64,000 nt of DNA from JABFWF01 sp035539135. GTDB taxonomy: Bacteria > Pseudomonadota > Gammaproteobacteria > Xanthomonadales > Xanthomonadaceae. Position numbers and translations under genes: made by a program. Location of the stretch: NCBI GenBank assembly GCA_035539135.1, contig DATLJD010000014.1, forward strand, positions 186,001-250,000. The letters are read 5' to 3'. Below the pieces are notes generated by a model that made no database searches, had not been told where the DNA came from, and was given only the letters and a program-made list of their open reading frames with translations. Below are positions 55,312 through 62,892 of the stretch, in pieces (within the stretch, counting starts at the first letter, position 1; every line of letters starts with the position of its first letter).

Positions 55312-56501
55312 TGAAGCCCGCCCCCACGCGCAAGCGGCCGCAACTGGCCGCCGTCCTCCTGCTGTCCGCGACCGTCGCGCTGGCAGGCTGCAGCACGATA
55401 AAGGGCTGGTTCGACGGCAAGGAGAAGGAGTCGCCGCAGGCCCCGGCGGAGCTCGTCGACATCGCGCCCAGCGTGACCGTCACCCGCCTGTGGACAGCCG
55501 ACGCCGGCAAGGGCGAAGGCCGCCTCGGCGCGCGCCAGGGCCCGGTGGTCGCGGACGGCCGTGTGTACGCCGCCGCGGTGCGCGGCGGCATCACCGCCTT
55601 CGACCTGCAGACCGGCAAGCCGGTCTGGCACCACGACTCGGAGCTGGCGCTCGCCGGCGGTCCCGGCGCGGGCGACGGCCTGGTCGCCGCCGGCAGCCTC
55701 GAGGGCGACGTGCTCGTGCTCGACGCCGCGACCGGCGCCGAAAAGTGGACCGCCAAGGTCAACAACGAGATCATCGCGCCGCCGGTGATCGGGCAGGGCA
55801 TGGTCCTGGTCCGCTCGAACGATGGCCGGGTCACCGCCTTCGACGCCGCCAGCGGCGAGCGCCGCTGGTTCTGGAACCACGAGCTGCCCAACCTGACCGT
55901 GCGCGGGAACGACGGCGTGCTGCTCGGTCCCGGCTTCGTCTTCGTCGGCAACGACGACGGCACCATGACGGCGCTGGCGCTGGCGGACGGCCGCCCGCTG
56001 TGGGACGCCACGATCGGCGAAGCCGAGGGCCGCACCGAACTCGAGCGCATGGCCGACGTGGACGGCACCCCGGCGCTCGACGGCACCATCCTGTTCGCCA
56101 GCAGCTACAAGCGCAAGACCACCGCGGTCGACGGCCCCAGCGGCCGCGTGTTGTGGCAGCACGATGCCGGTGGTCCGGGCCGGGTCGCCGTCTCCGGGGC
56201 GAGCGTGCTGGTCACCAGCCCGGACGGCGTGGTGTGGGCGCTCGATAAGTCCGGCGGCGGCGCGTTCTGGCAGCAGGACAAGCTGAAGAACCGCGGTGTC
56301 AGCGCGCCGGCGGTGCAGGGCGACTATGCCGTGGTCGGCGACTTCCAGGGCTACCTGCACTGGCTGAAGCTGGAGACCGGCGAGTTCGCCGCGCGCGCGC
56401 GCGTCGACGACGCCGTGCGCGCCGCGCCGGTGGTCGCCGACGGCATCCTCGTGGTCCAGGACATCGGCGGCGAACTGAGCGCGTTCCGCCTGGCGCAGTA
56501 A
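55311..56501 (+). CDS. bamB: Outer membrane protein assembly factor BamB
   Basis: Eight-bladed beta-propeller lipoprotein of the BAM complex, helping deliver outer-membrane barrels. The 396-residue product has a lipobox (LAGC, C27) and successive PQQ-like blades with motifs such as VYAAAVRGGITAFDLQTGKPVW, VTAFDAASGERRW and VVWALDKSGGGAFW. The second BAM lipoprotein in the window after bamE. It precedes der, as in E. coli. Confidence 0.95.
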   Translation: MKPAPTRKRPQLAAVLLLSATVALAGCSTIKGWFDGKEKESPQAPAELVDIAPSVTVTRLWTADAGKGEGRLGARQGPVVADGRVYAAAVRGGITAFDLQTGKPVWHHDSELALAGGPGAGDGLVAAGSLEGDVLVLDAATGAEKWTAKVNNEIIAPPVIGQGMVLVRSNDGRVTAFDAASGERRWFWNHELPNLTVRGNDGVLLGPGFVFVGNDDGTMTALALADGRPLWDATIGEAEGRTELERMADVDGTPALDGTILFASSYKRKTTAVDGPSGRVLWQHDAGGPGRVAVSGASVLVTSPDGVVWALDKSGGGAFWQQDKLKNRGVSAPAVQGDYAVVGDFQGYLHWLKLETGEFAARARVDDAVRAAPVVADGILVVQDIGGELSAFRLAQ

Positions 56502-56624
56502 CCGGACCGGGAGTCGGCAGCGGGCAGCCGCGCGCGCGGCCCGGCACCGGCGGAAAACGGCGCGCCCGGTGCGCGCCTGCTAGCTTTTGACGTCCCATTC
56601 CCGCCATTCCCGGACCGCTTCGCC

Positions 56625-58025
56625 ATGCTCCCCCTCGTCGCCCTGGTCGGCCGCCCCAACGTGGGCAAGTCGACCCTGTTCAACGCGCTCACGCGCACCC
56701 GCGACGCGCTGGTGCACGACGCGCCGGGCGTCACTCGCGACCGCCAGTACGGGGTGTGCCGGATCGATCCCGCGCGTCCGTTCGTGGTGGTGGACACCGG
56801 CGGGATCGCCGGCAGCGAGGAAGGCCTGGCCGGCGCCACCGCGCGCCAGTCGCGGGCCGCGGCGGAGGAGGCGGACCTCGTCCTGTTCATCGTCGACGGC
56901 CGCGAGGGTCCCTCCGCGCTGGACGACGAGATCCTGGCCTGGCTGCGCAAGGTCGACACGCCGATCTTCCTGGTCGTCAACAAGATCGACGGCATCGACG
57001 CGCGCGCCGCGCTGGCCGAGTTCGCGCGCTACGGTTTCCGCACCGTGCTCGGGGTATCGTCCGCGCACCGCCAGGGTCTCGACGCGCTGCTCGCGCAGGC
57101 GCTGGCGGCGCTGCCGGAGGACGGCGACGCGCCGGTCCTGGACGAGGACCCGGAGCGCATCCGCATCGCCTTCGTCGGCCGCCCCAACGTCGGCAAATCG
57201 ACCTTGGTCAACCGCCTGCTGGGCGAGGAGCGGATGATCGCGTCCGACGTGCCGGGCACCACCCGCGACTCGATCGCGGTGGACCTGGAGCGCGACGGCC
57301 GCAAGTACCGCCTGATCGACACCGCGGGCCTGCGCCGCAAGTCCAAGGTCGAGGAGGCGGTGGAGAAGTTCTCGATCGTCAAGACCCTGCAGTCGATCGA
57401 GGAATGCCAGGTCGCGGTGATCCTGCTGGACGCCTCCGAAGGCGTGACCGAGCAGGACGCCAGCGTGCTCGGCGCGGTGCTCGACGCGGGCCGCGCGCTG
57501 GTGATCGCGATCAACAAGTGGGACGGGCTCAGCGCCTACCAGCGCGAACAGAACGAGGCGCTGCTGTCGCGCAAGCTGTCGTTCGTCAACTGGGCAGAGG
57601 CGGTGCGCATTTCCGCGCTGCACGGCTCCGGCCTGCGCGAGCTGTTCAAGGCGGTCCACCGCGCGCACGCGTCGGCGACCCGCGAGTTCGGCACCTCCGA
57701 GGTGACCCGCGCGCTGGAGGCGGCATACGAGGCCAACCCGCCGCCGACCGTGCGCGGCCACGTCGCCAAGCTGCGCTTCGCCCACCCGGGCGGCGACAAC
57801 CCGCCGACCTTCGTCGTCCACGGCACCCGCCTGCGCACGCTGAGCGAGACCTACCGGCGCTACCTCGAGAACTTCTTCCGCAAGCGCTTCAAGCTGGTCG
57901 GCACGCCGGTGCGGTTCGTCTTCAAGGAAGGCGAGAACCCGTACAAGGACCGCAAGAACGAGCTCACCGACCGCCAGGTCGCGCGCAAGCAGCGGCTGCT
58001 GCGGCACGTGAAGCGCAAGGGGTAG
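56625..58025 (+). CDS. der: GTPase Der (EngA)
   Basis: Essential GTPase with two G domains acting in 50S ribosomal subunit assembly. The 466-residue product has G1 motifs GRPNVGKST at residue 8 and again at about 185, NKID and NKWD loops, DTAGL in each domain, and a C-terminal KH-like domain (TRALEAAYEANPPPTVRGHV). The ATG at 56625 follows a -10-like TAGCTT at 56581. The following gene is separated by 70 bases. Confidence 0.97.
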   Translation: MLPLVALVGRPNVGKSTLFNALTRTRDALVHDAPGVTRDRQYGVCRIDPARPFVVVDTGGIAGSEEGLAGATARQSRAAAEEADLVLFIVDGREGPSALDDEILAWLRKVDTPIFLVVNKIDGIDARAALAEFARYGFRTVLGVSSAHRQGLDALLAQALAALPEDGDAPVLDEDPERIRIAFVGRPNVGKSTLVNRLLGEERMIASDVPGTTRDSIAVDLERDGRKYRLIDTAGLRRKSKVEEAVEKFSIVKTLQSIEECQVAVILLDASEGVTEQDASVLGAVLDAGRALVIAINKWDGLSAYQREQNEALLSRKLSFVNWAEAVRISALHGSGLRELFKAVHRAHASATREFGTSEVTRALEAAYEANPPPTVRGHVAKLRFAHPGGDNPPTFVVHGTRLRTLSETYRRYLENFFRKRFKLVGTPVRFVFKEGENPYKDRKNELTDRQVARKQRLLRHVKRKG

Positions 58026-58083
58026 GGCGCCGCCCGGACGGTGCGTTGCGCGCCGGATCCACCAGGCACCCGGCGCAGCGCGC

Positions 58084-58089
58084 GATAAT
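58084..58089 (+). promoter_or_regulatory. -10-like GATAAT of moeB
   Basis: GATAAT ends 6 bases before the ATG at 58096, inside a small palindrome GCGAT/ATCGC. Suggests a leaderless transcript, as for nfuA. Confidence 0.4.
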
Positions 58090-58095
58090 CGCCGC

Positions 58096-59223
58096 ATGGC
58101 CGTCCGCGAACTCCCCGTCGCCGAAGCGTTCGCCCGCGTGCGCGCCGGCGCGCGGCTGGTCGACGTCCGCGCCGAACACGAACGCGCGCTGGGCATGGCC
58201 GAAGGCGCCGCCGGCGTCGTCCGCGAGGCGCTTGAAGCCGATCCCGCCGCGCACCTGCCCGACCGCGACGCCGAGATCCTGCTGATCTGCCAGGGCGGCA
58301 AGCGCTCCGCCCTCGCGGCCGAGGCGCTGCAGGGGCAGGGCTACCGCAATGTCTACTCCGTCCAAGGCGGCACCAGTGCATGGGAAGCCGCCGCGTTGCC
58401 GATGACACGAGCGAAACTGGATGCGGACTTCGCTGACCGTTACTCGCGCCACCTGCGCCTGCCCGAAGTCGGGCTGGACGGCCAGCGCCGCCTGCAGGCC
58501 GCGCGGGTACTCGTCGTCGGCGCCGGCGGCCTGGGTTCGCCGGCCGCCTTCTATCTCGCCGCCGCCGGCGTGGGCACGCTGCGCCTGGCCGACGACGACG
58601 TGGTCGAGCGCAGCAACCTGCAGCGGCAGATCCTGCACGCGGACGCGCGCATCGGCCAGGCCAAGGTCGACTCCGCCGCGACCGCGCTGGCCGCGCTCAA
58701 TCCCGGCCTCCGCCTCGAGCCGGCGCGCGCGCGCGTCACCAGCGCCAACGTCGAGACGCTGCTCGACGGCGTGGACGTCGTCCTCGACGGCGCCGACAAT
58801 TTCCCGGTGCGCTACCTGCTCAACGACGCCTGCGTGAAGCTGGGCAAGCCGCTGGTGTACGGCGCCGTGCACCGCTTCGCCGGGCAGGTGAGCGTGTTCG
58901 ACGCGGGGCGCCGGCGCGGCGCGGCGCCGTGCTACCGCTGCCTGTTCCCGCAACCGCCGGCGGCGGAGGACGCGCCCAACTGCAGCGAGGCCGGCGTGCT
59001 CGGCGTCCTGCCCGGCGTGGTCGGCATGCTGCAGGCGACCGAGGTGCTGAAGCTGCTGCTCGGGATCGGCGAGCCGCTGGCGGGCCGCCTGCTGCAGTTC
59101 GACGCGCTGGCGATGCGTTTCCGCGAAACGCGCCTCGCGCCGGATCCGGACTGTCCTGTGTGCGCGCCCGATCGCGTATTCCCGGGCTACATCGATTACG
59201 CCGCCTTCTGCGCCGGACACTGA
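58096..59223 (+). CDS. moeB: Rhodanese-MoeB fusion sulfurtransferase/adenylyltransferase
   Basis: Adenylates the C-terminus of a ubiquitin-like sulfur carrier (MoaD or ThiS type) and can supply sulfur through its rhodanese domain. The 375-residue protein has an N-terminal rhodanese domain (about 1-105) with active-loop cysteine C65 (LICQGGKRS), then an E1-like ThiF/MoeB domain (GAGGLGSPAAFYLAAAGVG from about 138) with zinc pairs CYRC and CPVC, and NCSEAGVLG. Family members such as MOCS3/Uba4 have the rhodanese domain at the other end, so the order here is reversed. No moaD or thiS is adjacent. Confidence 0.9.
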   Translation: MAVRELPVAEAFARVRAGARLVDVRAEHERALGMAEGAAGVVREALEADPAAHLPDRDAEILLICQGGKRSALAAEALQGQGYRNVYSVQGGTSAWEAAALPMTRAKLDADFADRYSRHLRLPEVGLDGQRRLQAARVLVVGAGGLGSPAAFYLAAAGVGTLRLADDDVVERSNLQRQILHADARIGQAKVDSAATALAALNPGLRLEPARARVTSANVETLLDGVDVVLDGADNFPVRYLLNDACVKLGKPLVYGAVHRFAGQVSVFDAGRRRGAAPCYRCLFPQPPAAEDAPNCSEAGVLGVLPGVVGMLQATEVLKLLLGIGEPLAGRLLQFDALAMRFRETRLAPDPDCPVCAPDRVFPGYIDYAAFCAGH

Positions 59224-59284
59224 TTCACCGTCCCGGCGCGCGCCACGTGCGAGGATCGGCGATGGCATCGGGCGGGGAGGCGGA

Positions 59285-60283
59285 ATGGGGAAGGCTGGCT
59301 GGATCGTCGCGCGCCTGCTTGGCGCGTGGCTCGCGTGCGCGGCGCTGCCGGCGATCGCAGGCGAGGCCTGTGCGACCTCGGCCGATCCGGCCGCCGGCAT
59401 GGGCGCGCGCGTCGGCGCGATCGCCTGCGCCGAGAACGCGCTGTGGGGCGCGCCCTTCATCGACAACGACGGCCGCCTGGCCAGCATGACGGTGGGCGAG
59501 GCCGAGCAGAGCCTGCTCGCCGACCGGGCGACGCCGGCGTGGCGCCGCGTCGTCGACTACTGGCGCGGCAGCGGCCTGCTGTGGGGCATGGGACAGCGCG
59601 CGGGCGCGCGCGAGTGCGCGTTGCCCGACAGCGCGCCGGCGCTCGCGGCCTGCCGCGGCTTCGTGGTCGACACGCCCTGGTCCGCGGCCTTCGTTTCGTG
59701 GGTGCTGGTGCGCGCCGGGGTGCCCGGCTTCCGGCCGTCCGCCAGCCATGTCGACTACGTCCGCGACGCGCTGCGCCAGCCTGGCGGGCCCTACACGCTC
59801 GCCGATCCCGACACCACCGCGCCCGCGCCCGGCGATTTGCTGTGCTTCAGCCGCCAGCCCGCGGTGCGCGACTACGCCGGCCTGCGCGCGCTGCTCGCGG
59901 GCGCGCCGCAATCCGGACTGGCCATGCACTGCGACATCGTCGCGGCGACCGACCTGGTGCACGGCCGCGCCTACCTGGTCGGCGGCAACGTGCTGCAGGG
60001 CGCGACGCTGCGCGTGCTCAACCTCAACCGTAAGGGCCTGTTCTGGGACCTGCCGCGCCGCGGCCCGGGCTGCGGCCCCGCCGACCCCGCCGGCTGCAGC
60101 TTCAACCGCCAGGACTGGGTCGCGCTGCTCAAGCTCAGGCCGATGGCGGTGCCGGCGAACGCGCCGCCCCTGCGCGAGCCCGTGCCGACGGCGCCGTGCT
60201 GCGAGGTCTGCACGCTGCCGATGCCCCCCGGGATGCAGCGCTGTCCCGCGCCCGACGCGGACGGCGCGCAGACGGCGCCATGA
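59285..60283 (+). CDS. DUF2272 family exported protein
   Basis: Function unknown. The 332-residue product has a signal peptide (cleaved near AIA-GEA), then a domain matching DUF2272, a family with an NlpC/P60-like look: TPWSAAFVSWVLVRAGVPGF, SASHVDYVRDA and GDLLCFSR. The H in SASHVDYV and the Cys in LLCFSR are candidate catalytic residues, but no activity is proven. The C-terminal tail PCCEVCTLPMPPGMQRCP is cysteine-rich and unlike the rest. It may act on cell-wall or periplasmic material. It is not obviously linked in function to moeB or folD beside it. Confidence 0.72.
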   Translation: MGKAGWIVARLLGAWLACAALPAIAGEACATSADPAAGMGARVGAIACAENALWGAPFIDNDGRLASMTVGEAEQSLLADRATPAWRRVVDYWRGSGLLWGMGQRAGARECALPDSAPALAACRGFVVDTPWSAAFVSWVLVRAGVPGFRPSASHVDYVRDALRQPGGPYTLADPDTTAPAPGDLLCFSRQPAVRDYAGLRALLAGAPQSGLAMHCDIVAATDLVHGRAYLVGGNVLQGATLRVLNLNRKGLFWDLPRRGPGCGPADPAGCSFNRQDWVALLKLRPMAVPANAPPLREPVPTAPCCEVCTLPMPPGMQRCPAPDADGAQTAP

Positions 60284-60313
60284 GCGCGCCGGGGCGGGGG
60301 AGGGGCGATGAGG

Positions 60314-60319
60314 GATAAT
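60314..60319 (+). promoter_or_regulatory. -10-like GATAAT of folD
   Basis: GATAAT, 32 bases before the folD ATG in the short gap after the DUF2272 gene. Confidence 0.4.
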
Positions 60320-60351
60320 GACCGGCTCGCCGCCAGGTCTCGCACCACGGA

Positions 60352-61233
60352 ATGAACCAGCAGAGCCCGCACCAAGCCCGCATCCTCGACGGCAAGCGGA
60401 TCGCCGAGGCCCTGCTCGACGAACTGAAGGCGCGGGTGGACGCGCGCGTCGCCGCCGGCGGAAGCCGCCCCGGTCTCGCGGTGATCCTGGTCGGCAACGA
60501 TCCGGCCTCGGCCGTGTACGTGCGCAACAAGCGCCGTGCGGCGCAAAAGGTCGGCATCCGCGCGATGGACTTCGACCTGCCGGCGGACGCCGGCGACGAC
60601 GAACTGCTGGCGCTGGTCGACCGCCTCAACGCCGATCCGCAGGTGCACGGCATCCTGCTGCAGCTGCCGCTGCCCGACCGCCGCGACGCCACCCGCCTGA
60701 TCAACCGGATCAGCCCGTGCAAGGACGTCGACGGGTTCCACCCGCAGAACGTCGGCCACCTCGCCCTGCGCGAGTTCGGCCTGCGGCCGTGCACGCCGCG
60801 CGGGATCACCACGCTGCTGGCCTGGACCGACCGCCCGGTGCGCGGCGCCAGCGCGACCATCGTCGGCGTCTCCAACCACGTCGGCCGGCCGATGGCGCTG
60901 GAGCTGCTGATCGCCGGCTGCACGGTGACCAGCTGCCACAAGTTCACCCCGCCCGCGGTGCTCGAGCAAAGCGTGCGCAACGCCGACATCCTGGTGGTCG
61001 CGGTCGGCCGTCCCGGCCTGATCCCCGGCGAGTGGGTCAAGCCCGGCGCGGTGGTGATCGATGTCGGCATCAACCGCCTGGACGACGGCCGCCTGGTCGG
61101 CGACGTCGGCTTCGCCGCCGCGGCCGAGCGCGCCAGCTGGATCACGCCGGTACCCGGCGGGGTGGGGCCGATGACCGTCGCCACCCTGATGCAGAACACG
61201 CTGGAAGCCGCGGAGGCGGCCGATCCGGTCTGA
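60352..61233 (+). CDS. folD: Bifunctional methylenetetrahydrofolate dehydrogenase/cyclohydrolase
   Basis: Interconverts methylene- and formyl-tetrahydrofolate in one-carbon metabolism, using NADP. The 293-residue product has the YVRNKRRAAQKVGI segment with the catalytic lysine, VHGILLQLPLPDR, and the Rossmann-type IVGVSNHVGRPMALELL and PGGVGPMTVATLM. The ATG at 60352 gives the standard N-terminus. It precedes guaB by 84 bases. Confidence 0.97.
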   Translation: MNQQSPHQARILDGKRIAEALLDELKARVDARVAAGGSRPGLAVILVGNDPASAVYVRNKRRAAQKVGIRAMDFDLPADAGDDELLALVDRLNADPQVHGILLQLPLPDRRDATRLINRISPCKDVDGFHPQNVGHLALREFGLRPCTPRGITTLLAWTDRPVRGASATIVGVSNHVGRPMALELLIAGCTVTSCHKFTPPAVLEQSVRNADILVVAVGRPGLIPGEWVKPGAVVIDVGINRLDDGRLVGDVGFAAAAERASWITPVPGGVGPMTVATLMQNTLEAAEAADPV

Positions 61234-61283
61234 CGTTGGCAGGCGGACGGCATCCGGTCAGGCGCCGCGGTGCGCGGACGGGT

Positions 61284-61289
61284 TACAAT
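61284..61289 (+). promoter_or_regulatory. -10-like TACAAT of guaB
   Basis: TACAAT, 28 bases before the guaB ATG, suggesting guaB has its own promoter. No PurR-like operator is recognised in the 84-bp gap. Confidence 0.45.
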
Positions 61290-61317
61290 GGCGCGCTTCA
61301 CCGCCCCGGGGTTGCCC

Positions 61318-62778
61318 ATGCTCCGCATCCAGGCTGAAGCGCTCACCTACGACGACGTCTCCCTCGTCCCCGCGCATTCGGTCGTCCTGCCCAAGGACGT
61401 CTCGCTCGCCACCCGCGTCACCCGCGACCTGCGCCTGAAGCTGCCATTGCTGTCGGCGGCGATGGACACCGTCAGCGAAGCCCGCCTCGCCGTCGCCATG
61501 GCCCAGCTGGGCGGCATCAGCATCATCCACAAGAACATGACGGTCGAGCGCCAGGCCGCCGAGGTCGCGCGGGTCAAGACCTTCGAGGCCGGCGTGATCA
61601 AGGAGCCGTTCACCGTCGGTCCCGAGACCACGATCGGCGAGGTGCTCAAGCTCACCCGCGCGCGCAACATCTCCGGCGTGCCGGTGGTCGACGAGAGCGG
61701 CCACCTGGTCGGCATCGTCACCGGCCGCGACATGCGCTTCGAGAAGAAGCTCGACGACCCGGTGCGCCACGTCATGACCAAGCGCGACCGCCTGGTCACG
61801 GTGAAGGAGGGCGCCTCCGACGACGAAGTCATGGGCCTGCTGCACAAGCACCGCATCGAGAAGGTGCTGGTGGTCAACGACGATTTCGAGCTCCGCGGCC
61901 TGATCACCGTCAAGGACATCCAGAAGAAGTCAGACAACCCGAACGCCGCCTACGACGCCAGCGAGCGCCTGCTGGTCGGCGCCGCGGTCGGCGTCGGCGG
62001 CGACACCGAGCAGCGCATCGAAGCACTGGTCGCGGCCGGCGTGGACGTGGTCGTGGTGGACACCGCGCACGGCCACTCGCAGGGCGTGATCGAGCGCGTC
62101 GCATGGGTCAAGAAGCGCTTCCCGAAGCTGCAGGTGGTCGGCGGCAACATCGTCACCGGCGACGCCGCCCGCGCGCTGGAAGACGCCGGCGCGGACGCGG
62201 TCAAGGTCGGCGTCGGCCCCGGTTCGATCTGCACCACCCGCGTCGTCGCCGGCGTCGGCGTGCCGCAGGTCACCGCGATCTCGATGGTCGCCGAGGCGCT
62301 GCAGGACCGCATCCCGCTGATCGCCGACGGCGGCATCCGCTATTCGGGCGACATCGGCAAGGCGCTGGTCGCCGGCGCCAGCTCGGTGATGATCGGCGGC
62401 CTGTTCGCCGGCACCGAGGAGTCGCCGGGCGAGACCGAGCTGTTCCAGGGCCGCAGCTACAAGAGCTACCGCGGCATGGGCTCGATCGGCGCGATGGAGA
62501 AGGGCTCCAAGGACCGCTACTTCCAGGACGCCTCCGACGCCGACAAGCTGGTGCCCGAAGGCATCGAGGGCCGCGTGCCGTACCGCGGCCCGCTCAGTGG
62601 CGTCGTCCACCAGCTGATGGGCGGCCTGCGCGCGACCATGGGCTACGTCGGCTGCGCGACGGTCGAGGAGATGCGCAAGAAGCCGTCCTTCGTGAAGGTG
62701 ACCGGCGCCGGCCAGCGCGAGAGCCACGTGCACGACGTGCAGATCACGAAAGAGCCCCCGAACTACCGCGCGGGGTGA
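61318..62778 (+). CDS. guaB: Inosine-5'-monophosphate dehydrogenase
   Basis: Rate-limiting oxidation of IMP to XMP in guanine nucleotide synthesis. The 486-residue product has two CBS domains (about 95-205) inserted in a TIM barrel, catalytic C305 in GPGSICTTRVV, and GGIRYSGDIGKALVAGA and the mobile flap region MGSIGAME with RVPYRGPL. The start MLRIQAEALTYDDVSLVPA is canonical. Downstream is guaA, separated by 114 bp that is nearly all repeat. Confidence 0.97.
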   Translation: MLRIQAEALTYDDVSLVPAHSVVLPKDVSLATRVTRDLRLKLPLLSAAMDTVSEARLAVAMAQLGGISIIHKNMTVERQAAEVARVKTFEAGVIKEPFTVGPETTIGEVLKLTRARNISGVPVVDESGHLVGIVTGRDMRFEKKLDDPVRHVMTKRDRLVTVKEGASDDEVMGLLHKHRIEKVLVVNDDFELRGLITVKDIQKKSDNPNAAYDASERLLVGAAVGVGGDTEQRIEALVAAGVDVVVVDTAHGHSQGVIERVAWVKKRFPKLQVVGGNIVTGDAARALEDAGADAVKVGVGPGSICTTRVVAGVGVPQVTAISMVAEALQDRIPLIADGGIRYSGDIGKALVAGASSVMIGGLFAGTEESPGETELFQGRSYKSYRGMGSIGAMEKGSKDRYFQDASDADKLVPEGIEGRVPYRGPLSGVVHQLMGGLRATMGYVGCATVEEMRKKPSFVKVTGAGQRESHVHDVQITKEPPNYRAG

Positions 62779-62793
62779 GGCTTCCAGAGAGGG

Positions 62794-62821
62794 TAACCGG
62801 TAGCCGGTAACCGGCAGCCGG
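62794..62821. repeat. Left arm of heptamer element, guaB-guaA
   Basis: Four 7-bp units: TAACCGG, TAGCCGG, TAACCGG, CAGCCGG. It is the same unit family as 5609-5727 and inverted relative to the right arm at 62854-62888. Confidence 0.8.
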
Positions 62822-62853
62822 AAAGCAACGAAAACCGTCGGCGGGCCGGCTTT

Positions 62854-62888
62854 CCGGCTCCCGGCTCCCGATTCCCGGCTCCCGGCAC
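62854..62888. repeat. Right arm of heptamer element, guaA leader
   Basis: Five units (CCGGCTC, CCGGCTC, CCGATTC, CCGGCTC, CCGGCAC), ending 4 bases before the guaA ATG. The spacer between arms contains AAAGCAACGAAAACCGTC, similar to the spacer near 5790-5800. Confidence 0.8.
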
Positions 62889-62892
62889 ACCC

